Assembly: GCA_947626225.1 (NCBI GenBank)
Contig: CANQRH010000001.1
Location: 1 to 64,000, forward strand
Length of the DNA: 64,000 nucleotides
Direction of reading: 5' to 3'
Source: Candidatus Gastranaerophilales bacterium
GTDB lineage: Bacteria > Cyanobacteriota > Vampirovibrionia > Gastranaerophilales > Gastranaerophilaceae
Positions 40,491 through 51,661 of this stretch are shown piece by piece. Numbering within the stretch: the stretch's first letter is position 1; each line of letters begins with the position of its first letter. Both the position numbers and the translations under genes were made by a program. Below the pieces are notes generated by a model that saw only the letters and a list, made by a program, of their open reading frames with translations, was not told the DNA's origin and searched no databases.

Positions 40491-41822
40491 ATGTTACACA
40501 ATATTGTTGCTGATTACGGCATGATTATTTCAGGTGCAATTCTTTTAATTGCATATATATTTATAGCTTCGGAAAAAATTCAAAAATCCGTTGTCGCTCT
40601 TGCGGGAGCTTCATTAACTATGCTTTTGGGACTTTTACCGTTTCAGGGGCATTACAGTGCTGATTTAGGCAAATATATCCGCGGAGTTTTTGATTACGTG
40701 GAGTTTCAAGTTATATTCCTGCTCATCGGTATGATGATTATTGTTCATATCGCAAGCAGAAGCGGTGTTTTTAAATGGCTTGCATTACAGCTTTTGAAAG
40801 CAACCAAAGGACATCCGAAACTTGTACTTTTTGCGCTTGCGGGATTTACTGCCGTGGCATCGGCGTTTTTGGATAATGTTACGACCGTTGTGCTTATCAT
40901 GCCGGTTACGTTTGTTATTGCAAAGGAATTTGAATGTGATCCGGTTCCGTTTTTGATTACGGAAGTTTTAGCATCAAATATCGGCGGTACGGCTACTTTA
41001 ATCGGAGATCCGCCAAATATTATTATCGGTGCAAAAGCAGGGTTAAGCTTTATGGATTTTGTCCGTGAACTTACACCGATTATTACTTTAATTTTTCTTT
41101 CTTGTGTCGGAATACTCATTTTCCTTTTCAGAAAATCTTTGAAAGCAACAAAAGAAAAAATGGAGCATATTGCAAACCTTGATAACTCGCAGACTATTAC
41201 CGACAAAAAACTTATGATACGTTCAGTCACAACAATGCTGTTGGTTATTTTGGGATTTGTAACGCATGATATTACAAATATTCCCGCTTATGTTTTTGCT
41301 GTTGCGGGTGCTTCTTTTCTGCTTTTATTTGAAAAGCCGAAAGAAATTTACCGTGATGTGGAATGGTTAACGATATTTTTCTTTGTAGGTTTATTCATAA
41401 TAATCGGCGGTTTTGAAGCAAACGGCGGAATAAGCTTTTTGGCAGATAAGCTTATACAGCTTACGCACGGAAGTCTTAATGCGGCGGCAATGTTTATCCT
41501 TTGGGGTTCGGGATTGTTATCGGGTGTAATTGATAACATACCTTATACCGCGACTATGGCGCCTTTAATTGATCAGGTTCAGCACACATTGCCTTATAGC
41601 GGTGAAGGGCATCATCCTTTATGGTGGGCTTTGTCTTTAGGTGCATGCCTTGGCGGAAACCTTACAATTATCGGTGCGGCTGCTAACGTAATCGTAAGCG
41701 AAACCGCTAATACAAAAGGGTTCCCGATATCATTTATGAGATTTATGAAATACGGTTCACTTGTAACCGCAATTTCACTGATATTAAGTTCAATTTATCT
41801 TTATATCAAATATTTACATTAA
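40491..41822 (+). CDS. ArsB/NhaD-type (SLC13-like) permease
   Basis: 443 residues, about eleven membrane helices in two inverted halves. Family motifs are SAFLDNVTTVVLIMPVTF, IGGTATLIGDPPN, and in the second half SGVIDNIPYTATMAP and LGGNLTIIGAAANV. Members transport Na+, arsenite or dicarboxylates; the substrate here is open. I chose ATG 40491 because GAGGAG lies before it; the frame also opens at 40455. It stands alone between the XRE gene and dnaG. Confidence 0.88.
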   Translation: MLHNIVADYGMIISGAILLIAYIFIASEKIQKSVVALAGASLTMLLGLLPFQGHYSADLGKYIRGVFDYVEFQVIFLLIGMMIIVHIASRSGVFKWLALQLLKATKGHPKLVLFALAGFTAVASAFLDNVTTVVLIMPVTFVIAKEFECDPVPFLITEVLASNIGGTATLIGDPPNIIIGAKAGLSFMDFVRELTPIITLIFLSCVGILIFLFRKSLKATKEKMEHIANLDNSQTITDKKLMIRSVTTMLLVILGFVTHDITNIPAYVFAVAGASFLLLFEKPKEIYRDVEWLTIFFFVGLFIIIGGFEANGGISFLADKLIQLTHGSLNAAAMFILWGSGLLSGVIDNIPYTATMAPLIDQVQHTLPYSGEGHHPLWWALSLGACLGGNLTIIGAAANVIVSETANTKGFPISFMRFMKYGSLVTAISLILSSIYLYIKYLH

Positions 41823-41859
41823 TTTTGATTAAAATCTTTGTTAATGATAACATGCTGTT

Positions 41860-43740
41860 ATGGCAAAAACTATTGAAGAACTCGTTACCCAGATAAAAGA
41901 CCGCATTGATATAGTAGAACTGGTTTCTCAGCAGGTAATTTTAAAAAAAAGCGGAAATCATTACTGGGGTTTGTGCCCGTTCCATAAAGAAAAAACTCCG
42001 TCATTTTCGGTAAATCCCGCATTGGGGATTTACAAATGTTTCGGCTGTGGTGCCGGCGGTGATGCTATTACGTTTCTTATGAAAACTCAAAACAAAGAGT
42101 TTATGGAAGTAGTTGCCGAGTTGGCACAACAATTCGGACTTGAAATGCCAAAATATCACAAGCGCATTGAACCTAAAGAGGATAAAGATGAATTAATCCG
42201 CGCCTGCACTAAAGCGGCAAAATTTTATAATCTCAGACTTTTAAAAGACAAATCTCCCGAAACAACAAAAGTTTTGGATTATTTGTCAGCCAGAGGGATT
42301 ACAAAAGAAATTATTGAAAAGTATTCTCTGGGGTTTGCACCGCCTGCTTATGCAACTTTTTATAAAAAATTCAGAGATGAAATACCCGAAAAAGTGATGG
42401 AAAAAGCGGGTTTGACCGTAAAATCAAGCGAAGATGAATATGTAGACAGGTTTAAAAACAGAATTATCATCCCTATTCAAAACGAAAACGGCGAATATGT
42501 CGCATTCGGAGCTCGCGCGCTTTCGGATAAGCAATCTCCGAAATATTTAAATTCTTCGGATTCAATCATTTATAATAAAAGTAAGTTATTATTCGGGCTC
42601 TACACCGCAAAAGGCGCGATTAAAGAAGAAGACAGCGTTATTTTAATGGAAGGTTATTTTGACGTTATATCCGCACAGGCTCACGGAATAGAAAATGCCG
42701 TCGCAACTTGCGGAACTTCTCTGACTCAGGATCACATTAAACTTCTTTCAAGATATACTTCTTCACGTAAAATTTATCTTTCATTTGATACGGATTTAGC
42801 GGGACAAAAGGCAACTAAAAGAAATGCCGATTTAATTAAGCAGGCATTTCAGGGGCTCGGAAATATTAAACAGTTTGATGAGAGCTATCTTTCCGCATCC
42901 GATGATAAATATTCGTGCGAAATAAGAGTAATCGCACCGCCGGAAGGCAAAGATCCGGACGAATTTATCCGCTCGGCAGGCGCACAAAAATACAAAGAAT
43001 ATCTTAACCACGCTCCGCTTTTGCTGGATTTTCAAATCAATGCCATAATGAAAGAAAAACCCAAAAATCCGTTGGAAAAGACTAAAACGGTTAAAGAATT
43101 AATTCCTCTATTGAGTGAAATTCAAAACGAAATAATTCAATCGGAATATGTAAAAATGGTTGCCGGCGCATTGAATATTGACGAAAATGCGTTGATGAAC
43201 GAACTCCGAAAAGCAAAGGTTTCCGGAGAAATTCAAAATCAATCCGTACAACGAATTGTTAAGAAAAGTATACCAATTTTAGAAAAAGCGCAAAAAAATT
43301 TATTGAGCGTTTTTCTAGTTATCGACAATCCTCTTTCATTTGAAAAAATTAAAGAAATGATTGGCACCACAGAGTTTACAAACCAAACGTTAATAAATGT
43401 AAAATCTACAATTGACAAATTAACTTGTACCGTAAATAATGTGAAAGAATTGATTGATAAGTTGTATACAGAATCGGCTGAAAACCCCGAAACACAAGCT
43501 GTTATAACAGATTTAATCAGTATCGCGGAAACATTCCAAAATCTTAATGAAAATGATTTCGCAACGGTAATCAGAGAAAATATTAACAAAATTAACCAGT
43601 GTCTTAGAGAAAAAGAACACGAACAACTGAGAAATCTATATAAAAGTGCAAATGATAACGAAACCGAAGCATTAAAAATTCAAATACAGCTTAGAGATAG
43701 GATAAATAACAGATTAAAATCGGAGAAAATTAATGAGTAA
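41860..43740 (+). CDS. dnaG: DNA primase
   Basis: 626 residues. It makes RNA primers at the replication fork. The N-terminal zinc domain ([11 protein letters not shown]...CFGCGAGGD) is followed by the RNAP-like core ([37 protein letters not shown] and [11 protein letters not shown]), then a helicase-binding C-terminal part that is poorly conserved. There is no ribosome site. TAACAT ends 6 bases before ATG with TTGATT 17 bases further up, so a leaderless message is possible. It overlaps rpoD by 8 bases, the classic dnaG-rpoD pair. Confidence 0.97.
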   Translation: MAKTIEELVTQIKDRIDIVELVSQQVILKKSGNHYWGLCPFHKEKTPSFSVNPALGIYKCFGCGAGGDAITFLMKTQNKEFMEVVAELAQQFGLEMPKYHKRIEPKEDKDELIRACTKAAKFYNLRLLKDKSPETTKVLDYLSARGITKEIIEKYSLGFAPPAYATFYKKFRDEIPEKVMEKAGLTVKSSEDEYVDRFKNRIIIPIQNENGEYVAFGARALSDKQSPKYLNSSDSIIYNKSKLLFGLYTAKGAIKEEDSVILMEGYFDVISAQAHGIENAVATCGTSLTQDHIKLLSRYTSSRKIYLSFDTDLAGQKATKRNADLIKQAFQGLGNIKQFDESYLSASDDKYSCEIRVIAPPEGKDPDEFIRSAGAQKYKEYLNHAPLLLDFQINAIMKEKPKNPLEKTKTVKELIPLLSEIQNEIIQSEYVKMVAGALNIDENALMNELRKAKVSGEIQNQSVQRIVKKSIPILEKAQKNLLSVFLVIDNPLSFEKIKEMIGTTEFTNQTLINVKSTIDKLTCTVNNVKELIDKLYTESAENPETQAVITDLISIAETFQNLNENDFATVIRENINKINQCLREKEHEQLRNLYKSANDNETEALKIQIQLRDRINNRLKSEKINE

Positions 43741-44830
43741 GAAAAGACAAACAGGCTCCTCTATTGTAAGCATTATGGATGAAGACGAAAACCTAAATAT
43801 GCAGGAAATTGACGATGACAATTCTAACGCAAACGACGGCGTTAACTATATGAATGTAGACATTAGTACCGATAACATTGAAGATATCGTTACACAGAAA
43901 ATGGATTCGAAAATTAATATCGATGATATCTACATGCTTAACAACAACGAAGAAGAAACCGAAACAGATATTGAAATGCCAAAAGGAATTGCCGTTGATG
44001 ATCCTGTCAGACTCTATTTGAGAGAAATCGGAAGAATTAAACTCCTCTCGGCAAATGAAGAAATTGAACTTGCAAGAAAAATTCTTGAAGGCGGAACCCC
44101 CGGAGCCATTGCCAAAAGAAAACTTGTTCAGGCTAACTTAAGACTCGTCGTAAGTATCGCAAAAAAATATGTCGGACGAGGTATGCTGTTCCTTGACTTA
44201 ATTCAGGAAGGAAACCTCGGACTTATTCGCGCTGCCGAAAAGTTTGACCATGAAAGAGGATTTAAATTCTCAACTTATGCTACATGGTGGATAAGACAGG
44301 CCATAACAAGAGCTATCGCCGATCAGGCAAGAACTATCAGAATTCCCGTTCACATGGTAGAAACAATTAATAAACTCAAAAAAGTTACAAGACGCCTTGC
44401 TCAGGAACTTTCAAGAAAACCGACCGAAGATGAACTGGCTCTTGAAATGAATGTTTCAATCCCCAAACTGCGCGAAATAATCAAAATTGCACAGGAACCG
44501 CTTTCTCTTGAAACTCCTATCGGTAAAGAAGAAGATTCAAGACTGGGAGACTTCATTGAAGATAAAGAAGCCGATGCTCCGATTAAAACCGTTGCTTCGG
44601 AACTTCTAAGAGAAGACTTAGCGGAAGTTTTGTGTACGCTTTCTCCCCGCGAAAGAGATGTTTTAAGACTCCGTTTCGGTATGGACGACGGACGTCAGAG
44701 AACTCTTGAAGAAGTCGGACAGCTGTTCGGTGTTACACGGGAACGTATAAGACAGATTGAAGCAAAAGCTCTCAGAAAATTACGCCATCCAAACAGAAGC
44801 AAACGATTAAGAGAATATGTAGAATCATAA
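43733..44830 (+). CDS. rpoD: Primary sigma factor RpoD/SigA
   Basis: 365 residues. Region 1.2 begins at [17 protein letters not shown]. Region 2 ([47 protein letters not shown]) reads the -10 element and region 4 ([21 protein letters not shown]) reads the -35. Region 1.1 is replaced by about 80 acidic, Asn-rich residues. CGGAG precedes ATG inside the end of dnaG. Its presence fits the many TTGACA/TATAAT promoters in this window. Confidence 0.97.
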   Translation: MSKKRQTGSSIVSIMDEDENLNMQEIDDDNSNANDGVNYMNVDISTDNIEDIVTQKMDSKINIDDIYMLNNNEEETETDIEMPKGIAVDDPVRLYLREIGRIKLLSANEEIELARKILEGGTPGAIAKRKLVQANLRLVVSIAKKYVGRGMLFLDLIQEGNLGLIRAAEKFDHERGFKFSTYATWWIRQAITRAIADQARTIRIPVHMVETINKLKKVTRRLAQELSRKPTEDELALEMNVSIPKLREIIKIAQEPLSLETPIGKEEDSRLGDFIEDKEADAPIKTVASELLREDLAEVLCTLSPRERDVLRLRFGMDDGRQRTLEEVGQLFGVTRERIRQIEAKALRKLRHPNRSKRLREYVES

Positions 44831-44857
44831 AAAAACTCCCAAAAGGGAGTTTTTTTA
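44829..44857 (+). terminator. Terminator of dnaG-rpoD
   Basis: AAAAAACTCCC / GGGAGTTTTTT stem around AAAA, with a T-run. Confidence 0.9.
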
Positions 44858-44889
44858 TTACAAAAATTTAACAAAAAATCGGATTAAAC

Positions 44890-44920
44890 GCAATTTGTAA
44901 GAGAAAAAATACTTTATATA
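44890..44920 (+). promoter_or_regulatory. Shared bipartite promoter element, copy 3
   Basis: GCAATTT (44890-44896), 13 bases, TACTTTATATA (44910-44920). Same blocks and spacing as at 20647 and 32168. Confidence 0.6.
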
Positions 44921-44945
44921 AGAGTAAAGGTTGAAAGGTGGAATT

Positions 44946-45368
44946 ATGTCTTCAAACTGGGCATTTAATCTCGATATGTTGGCACAGAACGGTGTTCTTG
45001 ATTACGATGCCGCATCTTTTATAATGGGACAGCCTCCGCGTTATGTCGGCGCGCCCGATAAAATACCCCCTTTCGTCAGCGGAATTCCTACTTCAAATTC
45101 CTTAAATCAGCTGAACAAGGATGAATTTAAAAAGCAAAATGATACAAATATCGTTCACACGCCGGTTTGGAAAAAATGGGCTTTCGGCTTAATTATGACA
45201 GGAGCACTGGTTTTTGGAGGATACAAATTTAAATCCAAACTCATTCCTATGATAAAAGCCGTTCCGTCAAAATTTAAATTGAGTTCAATAAAGAATTTTT
45301 TCGTTAACAAAGCAAAATCAATCGGAAATTTTTTCAAAAATCTGAAAACAAAAACTAAAAAGCCGTAA
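44946..45368 (+). CDS. Small membrane-anchored hypothetical protein
   Basis: 140 residues. A neutral Pro/Asn-rich N-terminal half is followed by one membrane helix (about 77-97, WAFGLIMTGALVFGGYKF) and a strongly basic Lys/Phe-rich tail. I chose ATG 44946 because AAAGGTGG precedes it; the frame opens at TTG 44931 inside that site. No known domain. It follows the shared bipartite promoter element, and its end overlaps aroB by 14 bases. The basic tail suggests contact with membrane lipid or nucleic acid. Confidence 0.65.
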   Translation: MSSNWAFNLDMLAQNGVLDYDAASFIMGQPPRYVGAPDKIPPFVSGIPTSNSLNQLNKDEFKKQNDTNIVHTPVWKKWAFGLIMTGALVFGGYKFKSKLIPMIKAVPSKFKLSSIKNFFVNKAKSIGNFFKNLKTKTKKP

Positions 45369-46416
45369 TTTCATCAATTCCGATTTCCAATTCCTCTGCA
45401 CGGGAATAGTCTGAAGGTAAAATAAATTTTATCTTTTTCCCGTCTGATTTTTTATCTAACCGCATTATTTGCGCAAGTTTAGCTGTATCATACTTTTCAA
45501 TTTCGCGGAAATTGAATTTTTTTATCAAATCAAAGGCAAAATATTTGTAATTTTTATCGATAAGATTTTTTTGAAGTGCAAGTTCAAAGGCAAATTTTAT
45601 ACCCTCTGCCACGGTTTCGCCGTGGGTATATTTTTTGTAGTTAGTAATTTTTTCAACCGCATGAGCATAGGTATGTCCAAAATTCAATATTCGTCTTAAT
45701 CCGTTTTCTTTTTCGTCTTTTTCAACAACAGAAACCTTTAATCTTATACATATTTCTATCAATCTTTTCAATATTTTTTCATCGCGTTCAAAAATTTTAT
45801 CCGTATTTTCGGACAAAAAATTTATCAGATTAAATTCTTCATTGCACTGACAACTTTTTTCAATAAATGCATATTTTACGACCTCTCCCAAACCGGTTTT
45901 ATACTGCCTGTCATCAAGAGTTTTTAAAAATTTCGGGTTGATAAACACAACTCTCGGCTGATAAAATGTTCCCGCAAGATTCTTTCCGAACTTTGTATTA
46001 ACCGCAGTTTTACCGCCCGCAGAACTGTCAACACAAGCGAGCAAAGTCGTAGGCACTTGGATAAAATCAATTCCGCGCATGTAAATTGATGAGGCAAATC
46101 CCGCCAAATCTCCCGCTACTCCTCCGCCGACAGATATAATTGCATCAAAACGCGTAAGTTTATTTTTCATTGCAAATTCTAAAATTTTTATACAGTTAGA
46201 AAAGTTTTTTTCTTTTTCTCCGTCTTTGAGTATAAATTTTACAGACTTGTCAAAAGGTAATAATTTCCCGTACAGTTTTTCAACTTTTTCGGATATTACA
46301 ACAATATATTTCTTGTTTCCGACAAATGAAATTATTTTTTGAAACAAGTCGTTTATCGGCTGATTTTCAATAAATACGGAATACTCGGATGCGGTTTTAA
46401 CGGGAATTTCTATCAT
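45355..46416 (-). CDS. aroB: 3-dehydroquinate synthase
   Basis: 353 residues. It makes 3-dehydroquinate from DAHP with NAD and a divalent metal, the second shikimate step. Motifs are SVGGGVAGDLAGFASSIYMRG, the lysine site DSSAGGKTAVN, FINPKFL, and the metal-binding histidines in LNFGHTYAHAVE and THGE. I chose ATG 46416 because GAGGA lies 6 bases before it; TTG 46422 is an alternative. It begins inside the end of aroK. It is convergent with the gene at 44946. Confidence 0.95.
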   Translation of the reverse strand: MIEIPVKTASEYSVFIENQPINDLFQKIISFVGNKKYIVVISEKVEKLYGKLLPFDKSVKFILKDGEKEKNFSNCIKILEFAMKNKLTRFDAIISVGGGVAGDLAGFASSIYMRGIDFIQVPTTLLACVDSSAGGKTAVNTKFGKNLAGTFYQPRVVFINPKFLKTLDDRQYKTGLGEVVKYAFIEKSCQCNEEFNLINFLSENTDKIFERDEKILKRLIEICIRLKVSVVEKDEKENGLRRILNFGHTYAHAVEKITNYKKYTHGETVAEGIKFAFELALQKNLIDKNYKYFAFDLIKKFNFREIEKYDTAKLAQIMRLDKKSDGKKIKFILPSDYSRAEELEIGIDEITAF

Positions 46417-46918
46417 TAACAATCCTCAAAATTTCTTGTACGATATTATACGGTGTTTTGTCGGAAGTGTCAATTTTATAATCCGCTTTGTTATAATTAA
46501 TCTCACGTAATTTCAAAATATTTTCTATTTTTTCAACGGAAAAGTTTTTTTTCAAAAGCGGTCTGTGAGTTTCGTTTTTAATTCTTTCATAAAGCGCTTC
46601 CGCCGACGCTTTCAGGTAAATTACAATACCGTTTTCTTTCATAATTCTTCTGTTTTCATCAGCCTCAAAAGCTCCGCCGCCCGCACTGATAACCAAATTT
46701 TCTTTTTTGCAGAACATTCTGATTTTTTCCGCTTCAAGCATTCTGAAAAACGGTTCGCCGTGTTTAAGAAAAATTTCTGAAATCTTGCTTTGAGTGCTTT
46801 TTTCAATTTCTTCATCGATATCCGCAAGATTATATCCGTCAAGTTTTTCTGCAAGAAGCTTGCCTATAGTGCTTTTCCCGCTCCCCATCATACCGATTAA
46901 AATAATATTTCTTCCCAT
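46397..46918 (-). CDS. aroK: Shikimate kinase
   Basis: 173 residues. It phosphorylates shikimate at the 3-hydroxyl. The P-loop GMMGSGKSTIG, the DIDEEIEKSTQ shikimate site, the GGGA turn and the RPLL lid are present. There is no ribosome site; TAGAAT ends 6 bases before ATG, so the message is probably leaderless. It overlaps aroB by 20 bases, making an aroK-aroB operon as in many bacteria. Confidence 0.95.
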   Translation of the reverse strand: MGRNIILIGMMGSGKSTIGKLLAEKLDGYNLADIDEEIEKSTQSKISEIFLKHGEPFFRMLEAEKIRMFCKKENLVISAGGGAFEADENRRIMKENGIVIYLKASAEALYERIKNETHRPLLKKNFSVEKIENILKLREINYNKADYKIDTSDKTPYNIVQEILRIVNDRNSR

Positions 46919-46924
46919 AAAACA

Positions 46925-46952
46925 ATTCTATCCTATCAGAATTTTTTGTAAA
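46925..46952 (-). promoter_or_regulatory. Promoter of aroK-aroB, leaderless geometry
   Basis: Minus strand TTTACA (46947-46952), 16-base spacer, TAGAAT (46925-46930), 6 bases, ATG 46918. Confidence 0.55.
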
Positions 46953-46986
46953 GATTAGTTTAAAATTACCACAATAAATGTGTTTG

Positions 46987-46995
46987 TGATATAAT
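46987..46995 (+). promoter_or_regulatory. Extended -10 promoter of gyrA
   Basis: TGATATAAT at 46987-46995 is a full extended -10. The -35 (TTACCA, 46966-46971) is weaker. The leader is about 30 bases and contains GAGGGG before ATG. Confidence 0.55.
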
Positions 46996-47030
46996 GATAT
47001 CAACAGATAACAGACAAAAGAGGGGAAAAA

Positions 47031-49586
47031 ATGAGCAGCCAGCAGAACATGTTCGCAGACGGAAAAATAATTCCGGTTAATATAAGAGAAGAAATGAAGC
47101 GTTCATACATAGACTACGCTATGAGCGTAATTGTCGGAAGGGCATTGCCCGATGTGCGCGACGGTTTAAAACCTGTTCACAGACGTATTTTATATGCAAT
47201 GAACGAACTTGGAATGACACCCGATAAACCGTTTAAGAAATGTGCCCGTATTGTCGGCGAAGTTCTCGGTAAATATCACCCCCACGGTGACAGTTCCGTT
47301 TATGAAGCTCTTGTACGTCTTGCACAGGATTTCAATACAAGATACTTAGTTGTTGACGGACACGGCAATTTCGGTTCCGTAGACGGTGACGGAGCAGCTG
47401 CAATGCGTTATACGGAAGCCCGTATGCACAAAATTACCCAGTCAATGCTTGCCGATATCGATTGTGAAACCGTTGAATTTGAACCGAACTTTGACGGTTC
47501 TTTGCAAGAGCCTTCGGTTTTACCCGTAAGACTTCCGATGCTTTTGCTAAACGGTGTATCCGGTATTGCCGTAGGTATGGCTACAAACATTCCGCCGCAC
47601 AACCTTTCGGAAATCGTTGACGGTACGATTGCATTAATTGATAATCCGAACATTACGGTATCTGAGCTTATGGAATACATTAAAGGCCCCGATTTCCCGA
47701 CTGCGGCAACAATTATCGGTATAAATGACATTAAACAGGCTTATGAAACCGGCAGAGGTTCAATTAAAATGCAAGCTGTGGCGAATTTTGAAGAAATCTC
47801 CGGAGGTGCCGGACGTCAGGGACGTACGGCAATTGTAGTTACCGAAATTCCTTATCAGGTAAACAAATCCGTCTTAATCGAAAAAATTGCAGAGCTGGTA
47901 AAAGACCAAAGAATTACCGGCATATCCGATATCAGAGATGAATCCGATCGTGAAGGCATGAGGATAGTCATTGAACTTAAACGTGATGCTAAACCCGATG
48001 TTGTTAAAAATAATTTGTTCAAATTTACACAACTTTCAACAACTTTCGGTGTTAATATGCTTGCTTTGTGCGGAAAACAGCCGAGATTGCTCAATTTGTA
48101 CGAAGTCTTATCCGAATTTGTCGAACACAGAGTGGAAATCGTTACAAGAAGGACAATTTTCTTCCTTAAAAAAGCAAAAATCAGAGCGCATATCTTAGCC
48201 GGTTTAATTATAGCACTGGGTTCAATTGATGAAGTTATTGAGCTTATCAAAAAATCCAAAACAACCGATGATGCGCGAATCGGATTGATGAGCAGATTCG
48301 GACTGGATGCCGATCAGGCAAATGCTATTTTGGAAATGCAATTGAGAAGATTGACAGGCTTGGAACAGGATAAAGTAAAAGCCGAATATGACGAGTTAAT
48401 CAAGAAAATTGCCGAATATGAAGAAATCCTTGCAAGCCGTCAGAAAATTCTTAACATCATCAAAGAAGAACTTCTTGAAGATAAAGAAAAATACGGCGAT
48501 GACAGAAAAACTCAAATTCTGCCCGAACAGGGAGAAGTTACGATAGAAGATTTGACTCCGAATACTCCTATGGCTGTATTTATTACACATCAAGGTTATT
48601 TAAAACGTATTTCACTTGATACGTTTGAACGTCAGAACCGTGCAACAAGGGGTAAATCAGGAATCAAAACAAAAGAAGATGACGATATACAGCATTTCTT
48701 TACGGCAATGATGCATGATAAAGTACTGTTCTTCTCATCAAAAGGAACTGTATACAGTCTTAATGTTTACGACTTCCCTGAAGGCGGACGTCAGGCAAAA
48801 GGTTTGCCGATTATAAATGTTTTGCCTATAGAGCAGGATGAAAGAATTACGGCAGTAGTTCCCGTAAGCAATTTCTCGCCGGATTTAAATCTTATCATGC
48901 TTACCAAAAAAGGTTACATCAAGCGTATAGGACTTGATAACTTCAACAACATCAGAAGAAGCGGTATTATTGCTATCGGTCTTGAAGAAGGTGACGAACT
49001 TTGCTGGGTAAAACTTGCATCATCAAGAGATGAAATAATTATCGGAACATCTTGCGGTATGGCAATAAGATTCCCGATAGAAGATTTGAGACCTTTGGGC
49101 AGAAGCGCCAGAGGCGTAACCTCTATGAAACTCAGAACTGGTGATGAAATTGTCGGATGCGACATAGTTCCCAGAGATTATGATGCTGACTTGCTTGTGG
49201 TAACATCTGACGGTTTCGGAAAACGTACAAAACTATCCGAATTCAGAAGCCAGAACAGAGGCGGTATAGGTCTTATTGCAACTAAGTTTAAATCAAGTAC
49301 ATCGAGACTTGTAGCACTCACAATCGTTCAAGATTCCGATGATATTATGATGGTTACCGCTAACGGTGTCGTAACAAGGTTGAATGCCGGTTCCATCTCT
49401 CGTCAGGGCAGACCTGCAACCGGTGTCAGAGCACAAAATCTTGTTGACAATGATACGGTCGTATCGGTTAATAAAATCGTAAACCCTGATGAAGATGAAC
49501 AGATTAAAAAAGATACGGAACAAATAAATGCCGAAGAAAAATCCGTAAACATCTCACAGACAAGTCTTTTAGATACGGAAGAATAA
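47031..49586 (+). CDS. gyrA: DNA gyrase subunit A
   Basis: 851 residues. With GyrB it introduces negative supercoils. The catalytic tyrosine lies in [11 protein letters not shown]. The quinolone region reads [12 protein letters not shown], with the usual serine at the E. coli Ser83 position and Glu at the Asp87 position. The C-terminal pinwheel has six blades, with the GyrA box as QNRGGIG. ParC would lack the box, so gyrA is the better name. GAGGGG precedes ATG. Its stop abuts the stop of the next, convergent gene. Confidence 0.95.
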   Translation: MSSQQNMFADGKIIPVNIREEMKRSYIDYAMSVIVGRALPDVRDGLKPVHRRILYAMNELGMTPDKPFKKCARIVGEVLGKYHPHGDSSVYEALVRLAQDFNTRYLVVDGHGNFGSVDGDGAAAMRYTEARMHKITQSMLADIDCETVEFEPNFDGSLQEPSVLPVRLPMLLLNGVSGIAVGMATNIPPHNLSEIVDGTIALIDNPNITVSELMEYIKGPDFPTAATIIGINDIKQAYETGRGSIKMQAVANFEEISGGAGRQGRTAIVVTEIPYQVNKSVLIEKIAELVKDQRITGISDIRDESDREGMRIVIELKRDAKPDVVKNNLFKFTQLSTTFGVNMLALCGKQPRLLNLYEVLSEFVEHRVEIVTRRTIFFLKKAKIRAHILAGLIIALGSIDEVIELIKKSKTTDDARIGLMSRFGLDADQANAILEMQLRRLTGLEQDKVKAEYDELIKKIAEYEEILASRQKILNIIKEELLEDKEKYGDDRKTQILPEQGEVTIEDLTPNTPMAVFITHQGYLKRISLDTFERQNRATRGKSGIKTKEDDDIQHFFTAMMHDKVLFFSSKGTVYSLNVYDFPEGGRQAKGLPIINVLPIEQDERITAVVPVSNFSPDLNLIMLTKKGYIKRIGLDNFNNIRRSGIIAIGLEEGDELCWVKLASSRDEIIIGTSCGMAIRFPIEDLRPLGRSARGVTSMKLRTGDEIVGCDIVPRDYDADLLVVTSDGFGKRTKLSEFRSQNRGGIGLIATKFKSSTSRLVALTIVQDSDDIMMVTANGVVTRLNAGSISRQGRPATGVRAQNLVDNDTVVSVNKIVNPDEDEQIKKDTEQINAEEKSVNISQTSLLDTEE

Positions 49587-51494
49587 TTATGAGAACGCTT
49601 TAAATGAACGTTCAACGTTTTTGCTGATTACTTCTTTGATGGAATCGTATTCGGTTTGAAGGGCGGAATGTTCGGTATCAAGTTTTTTCAAATCCTGATC
49701 GTATTTCTTGTCCTGATGTTCAATTTCATCTATCTTTGTTTTGTATTTAGCTTCCGCTGCGGCTATTGCAACTTCATCATCCTGAGATATAATATCCGAT
49801 GCATTGGTGTATATAATGGATTTCCAATCAAAACTACCCATATTCGGATAAACTGTTGAACCGTTTTCATCATATTCGGCATGTTCCATTGTGACAACAC
49901 CATGTTCCAATGCAAATTCAAGCCATTCCGCATTATTCAGAAGGTTTTCATCCAGTTCTTTATATTTTTTGGTATCAGATTTACGGGATTCGTCTTCTCC
50001 GCCCATTCTATACCACAAATTAACATACCATCTGTATTTTGCATCATTTTCATCAGGTATTTTACGAACCGGCAGTTTAGATATTAATTCTTCATATTTT
50101 GTTATCATATCCTGCGATTTTTCAATCCAAGGTTCAAGAGTGTTCTTAAATGTTTTATATTCTTCAACCTTTTTCATATATTCTTTATAAGCTTGTTCGT
50201 ATTCATTGAGTGCTTCTCTGTAACCTTGTAATGCAGTTCCGTTGTATCTTTCATCTTTAGTTTCAACAATATCTTCCGCAACCGCAACAAGCAGTTCATT
50301 AATCAATTCATAATAACTCTTTGTAATATCAGCTTTTAACGGTGTAGAATGATTACCGTTATTTGTAATAGAACCTGATGTTAAACCTCCGTTTGTATTA
50401 TTAGCTTTTATATGTAAAGCAATTTTATAATACAATTCAGTAAGTTTTTCTTTCAGTTCTTGATTTTCATATTTATCAAGAACATCTCTGACTTTCATCG
50501 GATCTTCACCGTTACCGCCGCCTGATGACATAGCCCATGTGCTACCATTATTTGTCATAGTTTCTTTTTTGCCTTCATATGTGACATCAAAAGATCCATC
50601 TTGACTGCTCCATAAATACTGGGCTAAAACGTGTTCCATGTGCCATATATTATCATTCGTAGCGGTAAAATCGGTTTTAAATTCATCATTCTCTCCGCGC
50701 ATACTTTCTATACCGGTACTTGACCAGCATTGCGGGCTTAAAAGACTTTTTGCATAATCAAGCAAATTCGGAGGAGTTTTGGTAAATTCACCCGGATACG
50801 GTGCGTATTCCGGTGGATTATTCAACCAATTTACCATACCTTCAAAAAATCCGCCGAGACTTTTGTTTCCGCCGACCAAACCCGCACTTTGCAATGCATT
50901 TAAATAATCTTGAATAGTTGAATTATAAGTTTCTTCACCTAAATTATCGGCAGCCAGAGCAGCAGTAAGCGGCTCCATTTGTCCGAGTTTGTCTACATAT
51001 TCAAGATATGCTCCGTCAGCACTGCTTCCGTTTTGACGTGTATAACCGTACGGAGATTCTTCATTAAAAAATTCTTCGTAATTTTCACCGAAAATTTCAT
51101 CCAAAGCTTTTAAATACTTCGGGTTGTCAGTTTTTGCAATTCCGTATTGATACAAAAAGTCTGCCATTGTTTCTGATGATTCATATTTTTTGATATCAGA
51201 ACCGTTTAACAACACTTGTCCCGCGGAATTTACAATTGAATATTGATTTTTCAAATCACCGTAAGTAAACAGTAAATTAGGCGTTAATGATGTATAAGTT
51301 CTGTCACCGTTAGAATCATATGTACCAAATACCAATTTTTGGGAATTCAAAGCATCCATGTACTCTTTACTTGCATCGGATGATTGTTCTGCAAGTCTGA
51401 GTTTTCTGTCTGTAATTGTCTGTGCGCGAAACTCATTATTCGTAAGTCTTGCTGTTATACTAAGCAAACGCGCCTGTGATGCGGACATTCCCAT
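49587..51494 (-). CDS. Large lineage-specific protein of unknown function
   Basis: 635 residues without signal peptide or membrane segment. The N-terminus (MGMSASQARLLSITARLTNNEFRAQ) is an amphipathic helix followed by a long polar region rich in N, Y, E and K, and a C-terminal coiled coil (about 415-475 and 590-630). I recall this N-terminus as common in Gastranaerophilales proteins but cannot name a function. AAGGA precedes ATG. The promoter region has a TAAA...GCCGATAT pattern like flagellar sigma-28 sites and also an overlapping TATAAT. Export by the flagellar apparatus is possible but speculative. Confidence 0.7.
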   Translation of the reverse strand: MGMSASQARLLSITARLTNNEFRAQTITDRKLRLAEQSSDASKEYMDALNSQKLVFGTYDSNGDRTYTSLTPNLLFTYGDLKNQYSIVNSAGQVLLNGSDIKKYESSETMADFLYQYGIAKTDNPKYLKALDEIFGENYEEFFNEESPYGYTRQNGSSADGAYLEYVDKLGQMEPLTAALAADNLGEETYNSTIQDYLNALQSAGLVGGNKSLGGFFEGMVNWLNNPPEYAPYPGEFTKTPPNLLDYAKSLLSPQCWSSTGIESMRGENDEFKTDFTATNDNIWHMEHVLAQYLWSSQDGSFDVTYEGKKETMTNNGSTWAMSSGGGNGEDPMKVRDVLDKYENQELKEKLTELYYKIALHIKANNTNGGLTSGSITNNGNHSTPLKADITKSYYELINELLVAVAEDIVETKDERYNGTALQGYREALNEYEQAYKEYMKKVEEYKTFKNTLEPWIEKSQDMITKYEELISKLPVRKIPDENDAKYRWYVNLWYRMGGEDESRKSDTKKYKELDENLLNNAEWLEFALEHGVVTMEHAEYDENGSTVYPNMGSFDWKSIIYTNASDIISQDDEVAIAAAEAKYKTKIDEIEHQDKKYDQDLKKLDTEHSALQTEYDSIKEVISKNVERSFKAFS

Positions 51495-51522
51495 AAGTAT
51501 TTTCCTTTTTAGTTTTCACTGT

Positions 51523-51555
51523 ATTATATATCGGCAAAACAACCGAAAAACTTTA
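51523..51555 (-). promoter_or_regulatory. Promoter region of the 49587-51494 gene, sigma-28-like
   Basis: Minus strand TAAA (51552-51555), 16 bases, GCCGATAT (51528-51535). The flagellar sigma consensus is TAAA-N15-GCCGATAA. A TATAAT (51523-51528) overlaps it, so ordinary sigma-70 use is also possible. Confidence 0.35.
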
Positions 51556-51625
51556 AAGATACATGTATTTCAAATTCGGTTAAAATCCTTATACAGCAAA
51601 TAATTCAGCCTATTTTAAGGCAATG

Positions 51626-51655
51626 TTTACATTTTGTAACAATTTGTGTTATAAT
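51626..51655 (+). promoter_or_regulatory. Promoter of tyrA, leaderless geometry
   Basis: TTTACA (51626-51631), 18-base spacer, TATAAT (51650-51655) with a TGT extension, then TTTCGT and ATG 51662. The expected first transcribed base is the A of ATG. Confidence 0.6.
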
Positions 51656-51661
51656 TTTCGT

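Noticed and set aside
40745..41230. 161-codon minus-strand frame
   Set aside because: Antisense shadow of the ArsB/NhaD-type permease; composition mirrors the membrane helices of the sense gene.
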